A stretch of 64,000 nt of DNA from Viscum album. Taxonomy: Eukaryota; Streptophyta; Magnoliopsida; Santalales; Viscaceae. The DNA is taken from NCBI GenBank assembly GCA_963277665.1, contig OY728121.1, positions 1,651,476,062 to 1,651,540,061 on the forward strand, read 5' to 3'. This document shows, in pieces, positions 24,646 to 36,269 of this stretch (its first letter is position 1; the number at the start of each line of letters is the position of its first letter). The position numbers were made by a program, and so were the translations under genes. The notes under the pieces are model-generated. The model saw only the letters and a program-made list of their open reading frames with translations. It was not told the DNA's origin and did not search any database.

Positions 24646-27400
24646 GATATTTTCCTTAATTTTATTTCGCACTCATGTTAAAGATTGAATGTTATGTGTT
24701 TTCTATTATATTTCATGCCATATTGATTATGGGTTATGTACTCAATATATATTAAGTTTTACATAAGCCTTATAAAACATTTTAACTTGGCCTTATATTT
24801 TCCCTTTCACTAGGATATGAATAACAAATAATTGAATGTGTTAATGGATGATTTATATTTTACCTTCACTAGTTTTTTTATATATTATTTTTATTGTAAA
24901 ATGTGGATCCTCTTTGTATCTTGTTATTCAAGACTACTAAAGAGATCAATCCTTAGAAATGTGATCCTGGGTATCTTAATTCAATGTGATATAGTGGATA
25001 TCGACACTATGGTACCATTGTTGCAAATTTTTATAGTTGGTATTAGATTAGTTTTAGTAGAATCATTTGGAAATATATTTAGGAAAATATTTATTAGGGA
25101 ACATAAACCTATTAGAGACATTGAATAAGTGTTTAATCCGAGGAAACATTCATAATTTTTTATTTAATCAAATGATTATATTTTTTTCTGATAAATATAT
25201 AATCTTTTAGAATATATATTTTGATTTGGTTTTATAATATATGAATCTAGGGGTAGTGACCCCTAAAGAGATGGTCGAGTAAATCTTGACATTCATTATA
25301 TTGTACTGTGGGTATGCCTATAATGTACACATTTTTTGAAATACTGGGGGTGTATGCATGGGTTGAAATATTTTTTTTATGAATCATTATGTGGATTTGA
25401 ATAGATGACATGTATGGATGACATATGTTAATAATATAGATTATTGGATTGAAAATAAGATTTCATGGTTTATACATCCTATAAATGATTTTCATTATTT
25501 TATGGCCTCACACAATGAATATTTTTCCTTGTACTATTCAATATGGTTTTATTCAATTGATGTGTATTGAAGGATCTATGTCAATGGTGAATATGGGGGA
25601 AAAGGAATGATTTTCCTAATGTGAAACAAAAAAAGGTAGTTAAATGGTAAAACCTTATGATTTATCCTAACAATCAATGTTTGTATATTGCTAGAAATAT
25701 CATCCCGAGTGTGTTCCCTAAGACCCCTAATAATAAAACAATGTATTTTTATATATACCAAATTTTAATGATGATTTAGTATTATGCATTTCAAGTGTAT
25801 GGACATAAGGACATTGAGAAATTCCCTTGAGGAATGATAAGTTATTTTATTTGTAAAAACATCAGGCATAAAGTAAGATAATGATGAGAGAAAATGAGGA
25901 ATTTGATGGAGGGATATGAATACTTATATTAAGGGTTAAATTAGGATCAATTTCATAAATGTGGATAACATGGGAATTATACATGTTAAATCATTATTTC
26001 CTGATGATGAGTTAATAATGATTATTTTGGATATAGAGTTGATTGAAATGGGATAAGTAAATAGGATAGAATTTGTAATAATTAAATTTATTTTTAATTT
26101 GATGAAGTCAAAAGATTTTTTTTTTCATATTTCATGATGTCGGAATACTTTTTGGGATTTATGGGACATAATCAATAGTATGTGATTTTATTTTATGAAT
26201 AAATATTTTTTTATTTTCTGAAACATATATTATTTCATTATGGTTTTATAGTGACTTAAGTAATTAGTATATTTTACGATTATATATGATGAAGGTATTC
26301 ACAGGTCTAGTATGTTACATTATGATCCACATATGTTATATCATGATAAATTTTTGATCAAATCATTTTTATTGTTGTGTTTTGATTTTTAATAGACATA
26401 TTTTTGGATGTTTCTTAATGTTCAATACTAATGGAATGGATTAGTATGAACCTTTTTGGGTTAATATTTCTATTTTAGGGATTAATGTATTATATTTATC
26501 CTCTGTAGATAACTTCAGGTAATTATTTTAGTTTTGTTAAATATTTATATAAATAACGAAATATTTTTTTTTTAAATTATGATCTCTTAAAATTTTATTT
26601 TAGTGCTTTCATCATGAAAAATTCATCATCAATATTCTTTTCACAGAATAAGAGGTGAAGTGTAAATTCATCAAAGCACATCCAGAGGAGGAAATTTTTA
26701 TTAAGAATTAGAAAGAACTCAAGTAAGTAAATTTTCTCAAATTCTCTATCATGATTGTAAATTACCCTCTCAACATGGTAAATGGTCTTGAAATTAAAAT
26801 TTTATCCTTTTAACTTCATTTTTAGTGAATTTATGGTCTTTCACCCCTCAACGATTTATCATTTTCTAGTCATGGAATTTATAGAGAACATGTTCCTTAT
26901 CACTCTCTATTAGTCCTTGGAAGTTATTTTTATCCTTTGTGTCTAAATTTTATCTTTCCCCCAATCTCTTCTTTATCTAAGAAACTGATTATATGTTATT
27001 TCATTTTAAATTTATCCTTCCCGCATACCCTTTATAAAAAGAACTCTTATTATCCCAATATACCATGTGTTTTTGCAACAATTTTATTTTCAAATATTGA
27101 TCCTCTGGTGACTATGAATAAATTTGAAGGATAATTTTTTTTAATTCAGGATGAATCTAAATCAATGAAGATCTAGACTAATATTCTTTATACCTTTGTT
27201 AACATGAATCAACAATATTTAAATGAACTGTGATATGATATTCAAAAATTATTATTTAATGTGATAATTATAACTGAGTAATATTATTTGTGGGAATGAA
27301 TAAGAATTAAAAATATAAAAATATGTGTAGCGCTAATATATAATTCTTTGATTCCTAATAAAAATGTTTTCAATTTTTAGTAAATTCATTTTATACCTCA
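24646..27400. other. AT-rich stretch without recognised gene
   Basis: Open frames at 24832-25128 (98 codons), 25576-25761 and 26937-27134 have no recognisable family motif. The first ends in an Arg/Lys/Glu-rich tail but has no initiation context. A small inverted repeat AGGGGT-AGTG-ACCCCT lies at 25249-25264. Expected here, if the flanking LTRs belong to one chromovirus, would be its pol gene, but none of its motifs could be read. Confidence 0.4.
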
Positions 27401-28908
27401 CAAATTTGTTCTCTATAAAATGGGGTTTCATGAATTTTATGCACTAGAATTATAATTAATTATTACCAAATTAATAGATATAATTAATGTAAATTAATTT
27501 AATTTTTAATGTAAAGATATAAAAAATTATATATTTTTTGAATTTTCTATATTTTTCTAAAAAGGTTGATCCGTCATTGAAGAAAACTAAATTTTAAAAT
27601 ACTACCAATTATTTCCATTAAATATTGTAATATATAATAATAATTAATTTTTTCTTAATTTTTAATTTGAGTTACATTAACCCATACTATTTTAATAAAT
27701 CTAATTAATTTTATTTTAATTATCAATATTCATCGTTTTCAGATAAGTTACTTTTTCTCCAAAAAGATGATTTTTAGATAAACATTTGTTTGTGATCTTT
27801 TTAGAATTTATATTACATTTGAAATATTATTCTTATAGTAATTTAATATTGAATAGAAAAAAATATTTTTTGAATCAGCAGGTTCATATGTGGTAAATAT
27901 GAACCTTTAATTTTTTTATTTTTGAGATGGAACCGTGGAAAAAATGTGTAAACTCGGTAATGGTAAAATTGAAAAAACATGGATAACACATTGAGATAAG
28001 GTTTTGAATTAAACCAAAATGTTCCATTATTTCATTTTATGTTATAAATATGACTATATATTTTTCAAATAATAATATATAGAATTTTGGTTCTATTTTA
28101 CATTGATAATGAGGTTTATATTGATTTAATAAATGAAATTTCTAAAATGACCCAATACTACTGTTAATTTATATTATATGTTCATATAGGGCTTAGAATA
28201 TTTTATTAATAAATAAAATAATTTATTTCGAAAAATTTTAATTTATTATTTTTATTTTTATTTTCTTATAATTTATTTAAAGATATAATTATCATAAAAA
28301 AATACACAATGATGACAGAGTGATTCTAAAAGGAGTAGAAAAATCAACATTCGTGACTTAAAAGAAATCAAAATCAATATATATTTTTTTAATAATGGAA
28401 TAAAATAAATATTACGGTTAATAATAATGTATAATTTATATTTATATATTTCATATTATAATTCAATCTTTATCATTATTCTTTTCATGTCAAATTAAAG
28501 GGATACCATCAAAAATGTCATTAATGTTGTTTTATAAAAAATATTATGATATCAAATTATTTATAAAACATTAAAATGATTAAATAGGAAAATTAGGATT
28601 ATGAATGTTCTAAAATATTATTCCTTATAAATTTATGTATCAATAATTTTCTAATAAATAAAATTATATCACTTTAAGATTAAAATATTTTTTACCATGG
28701 TAAACTTTTAAAATTGTAATCGAAGTGGTTAAACAGAAATATTAGTGTTATAATGATCTAAACAATTCATTAAACCTGATTTATTAGTTTCACTTATGCC
28801 ATACCATTATCACCTTATAATATGAATCATTTTAGATCCATTTTCCAAATAATTTTAATTAATAATATTTTAAAACGTTAAAAAATTATAGGTTTCCCTC
28901 ATACCATA

Positions 28909-28921
28909 ATTATAAAAGGAC
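28909..28921 (+). promoter_or_regulatory. Putative TATA box of LTR copy 2
   Basis: ATTATAAAAGGAC is followed by a relatively C-rich stretch (CACCCCCATATATACATTAC), as in an LTR promoter/R region. In copy 1 the matching place reads CACTATAAGAAAC (16119-16131), a weakened box. Confidence 0.4.
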
Positions 28922-31298
28922 ACCCCCATATATACATTACACTACATTAAGCTACATGGGTAAACCGAACCCTACCCAATTCTCATATCACGATATCTAT
29001 AAATGAATTGGATGTTATTTTCTTCACAAAATATAATTCCAATGGTAATTAAGAATGGATCTAAAGGTCGTCTACCAAATAAGTGGTAATCATATTTAAG
29101 GACTTTTTCATGTTTATTTCTTCTTCAGCATCCTATTAATCTATTTTGAAAATCATAAAATAAAAAATCAAGAATCGTAAATATAAATAAATGTTATTAT
29201 GATTATGATAAAAACTTCTCCACTTTTAGATCCCATTTAAATAAAAAACAACACACGTTCATATATATGACTACCATTACCATGTAGAGAAGAAATTCAT
29301 TTTTCATGACCTACAAACATAGATGGTTATAAATATGGAAAAATGAGTATATATGATATTTAAAAAATAATATTGGTTCTTAAAATATAATATATTATTT
29401 AACTTCTCAACTTTGTATCTTTTCTCAAATAGTAATACCATTTGTGCGTACATGTGGACTTCTGCATCCACAAAACAATGCCATTCATTTTATATTTTAA
29501 TTTTATATGAATATTAATAAAGATAAATTTAATGAATATATATTATATATATTATATAATAATAATTTTATAGTGATTAATTATTTTTTACATATCATTT
29601 GTTCCATCTTTGGATGTATCAAAATATCATTGTTTCATACGTATGACATATTGAATCTTGGAACGACACAATTATTTTTTCTATCTCCACTATTGAAGAA
29701 TGATAATAATATTTAAATAATAAATAGATATTATACATAAATAAAATTTATTTAGAAATGATGAATTTATGACCTATGAACAAGAACCACAACACTAGTG
29801 ATGAAACATTCATCAAGAAAACTATGTAGTTAACATGGAAAACAATGATTATAAAGAAATAATATTGATGAAAAGTTGATAATATGTTATAATTTTATCA
29901 TATATGATATTATAAATATTAATATGGTTTTTTATAAATTAATAATATATTTTAAGCCATTATACATAAGAATAAACAATTTTCATGAAAATAGAAGCAT
30001 TGTATTAGGGGTATCATAACTCAATTTTTATATATTGGGATATACTTATACATCATTGAGTGAATTTTCCCATGAATATGTTTGAAATGATATATTATTT
30101 TATTCTTTTTATTATCAATTTTTTGTATTTACATTTTTTACGGGTAATCACTATAATGATTAATTATCACATCATTGATTTGATCATTAAAATGAATTCC
30201 ATCACAATATCAACACAATTGAGTCATATTTCATAATATGAACAAATTATTTATAGGGGGTGTATATAAAACAAATTTAATGTATTAAAAATTAATAATT
30301 TCTTATTCATGACGATTAAATATACAATTATATAAAGGTATTACCATTTAAAAGATTCCAAATAAGTAAGAATCACTTTTACAATTCAATTTTTGTGATT
30401 TTTGTTATTTACATTCATGGGATATTATAATCTATCCTTTATAAATTACTTTCTATATTCTGATCCCAAATATATTCAAAAAATATATATTTCCTTCCAA
30501 TATTTACTCTCCTCAGAACATGAACTAAACAAATAAAATTTTAATGTAAATAATGATATTATATTTCCTTTAATCATGTATATTTTTCATCCATTTCCAT
30601 ATTTTTAAGAATTAATTTACAAAAGACCTTTTAATTCACTCAAAAGATTTATTACTGATATTTAATATTATATTAATCATATTAAAATAATTAAAATAAA
30701 TATTTGATGTTTTTTCTGAATGGGTCATTTTAAAATTTCATTTAACAAATTTAAAAGGAATGTTTCTTTTTAACATATAGGCTTCAAATAGATTCATTTA
30801 GGCCATTAATTATTGTATAATAGTTTACATTCTCTATATCTTTTTAATGGTTTTACTAGGAAATTTCTTTAATGGATCTTATTTTTAATATTTATCTTCC
30901 ACATTCATTATTTTACTAAATGAAATCATTTTATTACCAACATTTTATTTATAATGAATTAAAGGTGATATTTTATATCTTCTTAATTTTTGTGTTATTA
31001 AATTTCTCTTAAAACATTATCATTGTTGGGATCATTGGTAATTCTGTTTCATTTAAATATACATATTATATTAATCATGGATATGATTATTTCTGAAACC
31101 ACATACTATTTCAACAAATAGTGTTTTTCTATGAACATTATTTGATTTAACAAAGAAGTCATTATTTTCTATATTAATTTCTCGATATAGGTATCTTTTG
31201 ATATTGAATTTTGTTTATGAATTATATTTATCATTAAATATGCGAGGAATGTGTTGGGAATACAATGATGGGTGGGGAAAAGTTATAGATAGCCCCTC

Positions 31299-31326
31299 GA
31301 TGCATCGATAGGTCTCATGAGACAAA
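31299..31326 (+). repeat. 28-bp conserved palindromic block, LTR copy 2
   Basis: Identical to 755-782, including GTCTCATGAGAC. It lies near the right end of the LTR, about 590 bp before the GTTACA terminus; in the first copy the distance is also about 590 bp. Confidence 0.7.
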
Positions 31327-32059
31327 CCAATTTGTTATCCTTAACAAATTGGGTTTTCTTGTATACCTACCCATCAATTAAAATATCATGGTATAATTCC
31401 TTTATAGTAAAGAAACCATGATCTCTGAGTTCATGAAATCCAATATCAATCATTTTCTTTTTTTAGATATAAGTAATTTTTTTCTCTGAGATTGTTGCAT
31501 TGATATTATCCGCAAATGTATTTCTTGGTCAAGTTATTAATTAAAATGAATGTGTTTTTAGTTATTTACATTTCTATATTGAATACTAATTATTCAATCA
31601 TGATATATTTTATTGAAATTAACCCTTATTGAACATTTTATCCTTATCTTATTTTATTTCCTTTCGCTATTATATAAATAAGTAATATTTGAATGAGTTC
31701 GCGTATAAATAATATATTACATTCAAAAAATTTATGATATTTTTATTAAAATGTAAATTGTGAAGAGTGTATATATATGGTTCTTATAGGAATGTTAACT
31801 ATTTGATCATTGTCAATGTAATACCATTTATGTCCTGAAAATGTAATAAATTAGACTTCGACACCGACCTACCAGATATGGGGTTGTTACACATGATCCA
31901 TAAAACATGTGTTATTCATTACATTTATTCTATCATCTTCTCATGCTAATGATGTTACTTCTCCTGCCACATCTCCTCTTATGGACGGTTCTTTTCTAGC
32001 TGTCTTTTTATGTTCCACCTACTAACAATGTGCTCCCTACTCTCTACGCATGATCAGTA

Positions 32060-33640
32060 TAATATTATAACAAATATGACTTCTAATTAATATTATATAA
32101 AGGAATGAATGGGTTTTTTAATTCTTGGTCTAATTATTTCTAATTATTCCTATATATTTGTAATTATGGCCAGTTAGACTTATTTATTCCATATTTTTTC
32201 ATTTTTTAATTATTTTTTGTTAAACATAATTGCATCTAATTTTTATTATGTTCTCCAAAAAAATATTATTAAAAATTATTGAATATTATTCTTTATTATA
32301 ACAAATATTTCCGAATTATTCATAATTATATTGGATTATTTAAATTTATTATTAATAATTTCTAATTATAAAAAAATATTACTATTTCATTCAAATTATT
32401 CCACATTATCATAAATATACCTAATCATTCCATATTTAAATTAATATTAACCAATAAATTCTAATTATTTCTTGTTATATAGAATTATTGATTATTATTC
32501 ACAATTATTAAAGTTTTTTAATAATTATTCGTCATTATCTATAAATATATCTAATTATTTGTACTTATTGAAAATTAGTACTAATTATTACAAATTATAA
32601 AAATTTATAACTAATTCCTATAAAGTATTCATAATTTTTACTAATTATTCATAATAATTGTTAATGATTACTACTACCTAATTATTACTAATTTTTTCAA
32701 ATTATAAATAATAACCATTCATTATTAGTAATTATTCATAGTTATTATTATGATTTACTAATTTTTTAAAAATTATTTTAATCCTTTTGAGCATATTACT
32801 AATTATTTACATTTTTTTCAATTTTTCCTAACTTTTAATAATTGTTTTCAAATTATTCCAAATTATTCATAATTATTTCTATTTATTACTAATTTTATCT
32901 AATGTTTTTTGAACTATTTATAATTTTTATAAATTATTTATATTTATTTATATTTACTTAAATATTTTAGTAATTCTTGTAATTTTTTAATAATATTTAT
33001 AAAAATAACTATTTATTACTAATTATCACAAATGTTTAGCATTTTAATATGTTATAATAATTAATAATAATTATTACCAATGATTTTAAATGAATTAAAA
33101 TTATCACTTATTTTATTATTGATCGTTTTTAGAAGTTATTAATAATTTTTATAAATTATTTTTATTTTTTACAAATAATTCCAATTTTTTACAAGTTCTT
33201 CCAAATTTTTATTAATTATTTTTAATTATTAGTTATTATATGTTATTTTTAATAGTTTTTCTATATTTTATAATTATATATAAATATAAGTAATTATTCA
33301 TATTTTTTTCAAATAAAGAATAATATTTAGAAGTTATTCATAATTATTGTGAATTAATTATAATTACTTAGAATTATTAAGAAATTATTATAAATTATTA
33401 CTAAATGTTGTAAATTTTTAAAAATTGTTGTGTTTTTTTCTATTTTTTAAAATCCACAGCCAATTATTTCAAATTTAAACGAATAATTTCTAGTTTTTAA
33501 AATTAATTGAAATTATTAATATTTTTTTATATTTTTTTTTAAAATTATTCCTGAATTTTGAAATTTAATACTAATTATGAATAATTGTTACTAATTTACA
33601 ATAAATATAATAACGGAATAATAGTAATATAGTCAATCAA
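32060..33640. repeat. Degenerate TAATTATT-type minisatellite, about 1.6 kb
   Basis: Dozens of words of the form TAATTATTAC, TAATTATTCA, TAATTATTTC and GAATTATT follow one another with 10-12 bp steps. Examples are TTCTAATTATTCC near 32135 and ACTAATTATTCATAAT near 32640. It contains almost no G or C and no open frame. It starts about 170 bp after the end of LTR copy 2. Confidence 0.75.
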
Positions 33641-34779
33641 TGTTTGATAAAATTTAGAAAATACCTTAGGGATTATTGAATTGTTAATAAATAATCTATA
33701 ATTTCAAAATATCTTCTCCAGGAATTTAAAAATTTGTGAGAGATCCAATGGGGGAGAATTAGTGAATAAAGAAACATTGGGGAGGAGGGGTGAAATGATA
33801 TTTATATCCATTTTTATTGAAATTAGTTAATTTTTTATCGATAATTCATAAAAATTAACTATTTGTTGAATGGTTTTTATTATAGAATCACAAATTTCTG
33901 ATAGGTATTTATGATAAACTCCAAATATGCCACAACTCATTCACACTATATAAAACTTTTACTCCCATCTGAAAACAATTTTTGAAAAAAAATCACCCCC
34001 ACAAATAACCCTACAAACAATCTTATAATTATGGATTAAAATTTCCATCATATAAAATATTTACACCATCACATTTAGGATTGATTGATGAAGACCATCG
34101 GAAATAACCCTTTCCCACCATTTCCAATGTAGTGGTGTGATTACCATATTAGATGGAAATATATTCCTTTGAAAATACCCATCACCAAAAATTATTTCTC
34201 ATGATGGAAATTTTTTTCCATTGTAAAAACCTTCTTTCACACTTTGAATTGTGAGGGAACATATTTTTATCCTAAAATACCCATCAAGAATATCATCTTC
34301 TATGTAGTTTTTTGGGATAGACTACACTCGATTGACATGTTCCATGTCTGGGGTAAATCGATGATATGAAAAAAAAATTACTATATTGGTATACCAATAA
34401 TATATATGATACATCTTGTTGTAGACATGTTAATATGTAGATATGAGTATGTTTGGTTGAGATCACACTTGGACCATTTGCTTTTTTAATAGAACTATTT
34501 CAATTCCAAACACCACTAATAAGTTACATCAATGAAATCATAATTTCATGTTTTGTTTCCACACTTGAAAGGCCTATATGGTCATGTATTTTTTCATCAC
34601 AATATGTATTAAATATTACATGATGTTTTTGTTCGAGAATGAATAGATTTTGAAAAACGTTATCCAAAATAGTTTATATGGATTCACAATGTGTTATGAA
34701 GCTTTGTATAATTATTTTATGAGATTTTAGTGGATGTCAGATATTATTAAAATGACACTAAAACTGGGATATCTTATTT
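33641..34779. other. AT-rich stretch without recognised feature
   Basis: 33950-34330 is slightly richer in C and contains repeated AATAACCC / AAAATACCC / ATCACC words, probably a short worn tandem array. No coding phase or motif was found. Confidence 0.35.
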
Positions 34780-35110
34780 TATGATGTCTCTTGATTTGTA
34801 AAAAGTGATATTCAAGTGATGAATATCATAGATTTTGGCATATCCATATCATTAGAGGTTTTGAGATTCCACCATTATCCCCTATAATAGTGTACAATGG
34901 GATTACGATATATGATGTGAGTGCATATTCCTGTCCACATCTTCCTAATGGTAAATATTCATTTCTCAATCCATGAGTTAAATTTTTCATTTTAATGGGT
35001 CCTCTCGTTATGAATAAGGATTATTGGGGATGGTGTACCACCTATGGGTAAAAGAGTCTAAGGGATACTTATTTATCATATTTATATTGAAAACTCATTC
35101 ATGTTGGATA
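34780..35110. repeat. Dispersed flank unit, copy 2 (related to 8760-9310)
   Basis: It shares in order ATATCCATATCATTAGAGG, GATATATGATGTGAGT and GTGTACCACCTATGG with the unit at 8.8-9.3 kb, same direction. It is less AT-rich than its surroundings and has no coding frame. It borders the minus-sense array C. Confidence 0.6.
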
Positions 35111-35234
35111 GAGATAGATCTTGTTTCATTTTACATAAACAATATTATGCTTTTTCACCATGTAATGTTGTTTTATTGATGATATATCACTCATAATTTG
35201 GATTTCAGAAACTATTATCATCATATGATGATCC

Positions 35235-36070
35235 ACTAAAACCCCTCAGTTTCCATGTCATTGTGGTTTTCGATGTTATTAGTGGATTCAGTTTCATTGA
35301 TTTCATAAGCGATCACATTGATATTATATTTTCCTATAACTTATAAGGTTACAATAGTATTTCTATCTTCCAAGTCTTATGTGGTGTTAGTGTTGTTGGT
35401 TTATTTATTTTCATTTAGTTCTTGGTTGTCATTAGGGGAATAAATTTCATCAATTTTATATATGGTACCATTATCATCTATTCCTTGAGATGCATATATG
35501 TTATGAATGGTGTATGTGTCGTTCAGTGTCATTAGTGGTATCAACGCCATTAATAATGTCAATATCCCCAATGATATCATTGTCGTAACTAAATTCTGGT
35601 CCACTTTCGGAATCAGGGGAATCAATGTCTTATTTATAATCATTATCATCAGTTATATTAGTAATGTCAATTTTATAAGTTATTTCAGTGTTGTGAAAAC
35701 ATTTTTTCTGTCCTCAAATTTAGAATATGGGGCTTCATTCTAGTGTATTCAATTAGTGGTTTCAATGTCAAAAATATTTTTTATACCCATAATAGTGTTG
35801 GTTTTTTTGTTCAATTTCATTTTTCAATTTCATTGTTGTTGTTAGTGTATTCAATCTTGTATTTATGTTCATTTCATTTAGTATGTTTATTGATTTCATA
35901 TAATAAATTTATATAATTTTCATAAATGGTTTCAGTGTTTTCTGTTTTTTAGTATTGATAATGTCATAAGTAGAATCTGTGTCTTCTTTGGTGTTACTTT
36001 TTTTAGTATGTCCACTTTATATGGTGTTAGTATCATCAGTATTGTTATTATCATTTGTTTTTTTAGTTTA
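35235..36070 (-). repeat. Codon-phased degenerate array C (sense on minus strand)
   Basis: ATTAGTGG, GTGTTAGT and ATCATCAGT words with three-base phase, as in array A. In-phase open runs on the minus strand (35401-35649) and on the plus strand (35507-35743) are by-products of the phase. The word type flips strand between 36070 and 36270. Confidence 0.7.
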
Positions 36071-36269
36071 ATCAATATGACATGAAGGGATAATAAAACA
36101 TCTAGCTAAATTTAATAGGATGATACCATTATTGAAACAAATAAAAATGTCATTTATTTTTCTAACAACATAAAAATCATATAAAATAATGATACCACAT
36201 GTGACACTAAGTATATTGAACAAAATATTTAAATTGATAAGAAATATGATACTGACCAAAATAATTACT

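Larger units (their letters stand above)
27400..31891 (+). mobile_element. Chromovirus-like LTR, copy 2 (most complete copy)
   Basis: It is collinear with 15.3-18.1 kb (left part) and with 1-1370 (right part), which together define one family. The right end is GATATGGGGTTGTTACA at 31876-31891. The CTTATTGAAC ... TTATTTCC stretch at 31643-31680 is the worn counterpart of the ACTTACTGAG element. A TATA-like ATTATAAAAGGAC lies at 28909-28921, followed after about 170 bp by a splice-donor-like AGTGGTAATC. The left end is only estimated. The length of about 4.5 kb is at the upper range for plant chromovirus LTRs. About 640 bases near 28.2-28.85 kb are extra relative to copy 1. Confidence 0.6.

Noticed and set aside
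24832..25128. 98-codon plus-strand frame just after the Sirevirus LTR, considered as gag start
   Set aside because: No primer-binding site follows the LTR and no gag motif could be aligned. The LTR is more likely a 3' LTR.
25249..25264. AGGGGT-AGTG-ACCCCT inverted repeat as a terminator or an LTR start (TGACCCCTAA)
   Set aside because: Only a 6-bp stem and no matching end elsewhere. Probably chance.
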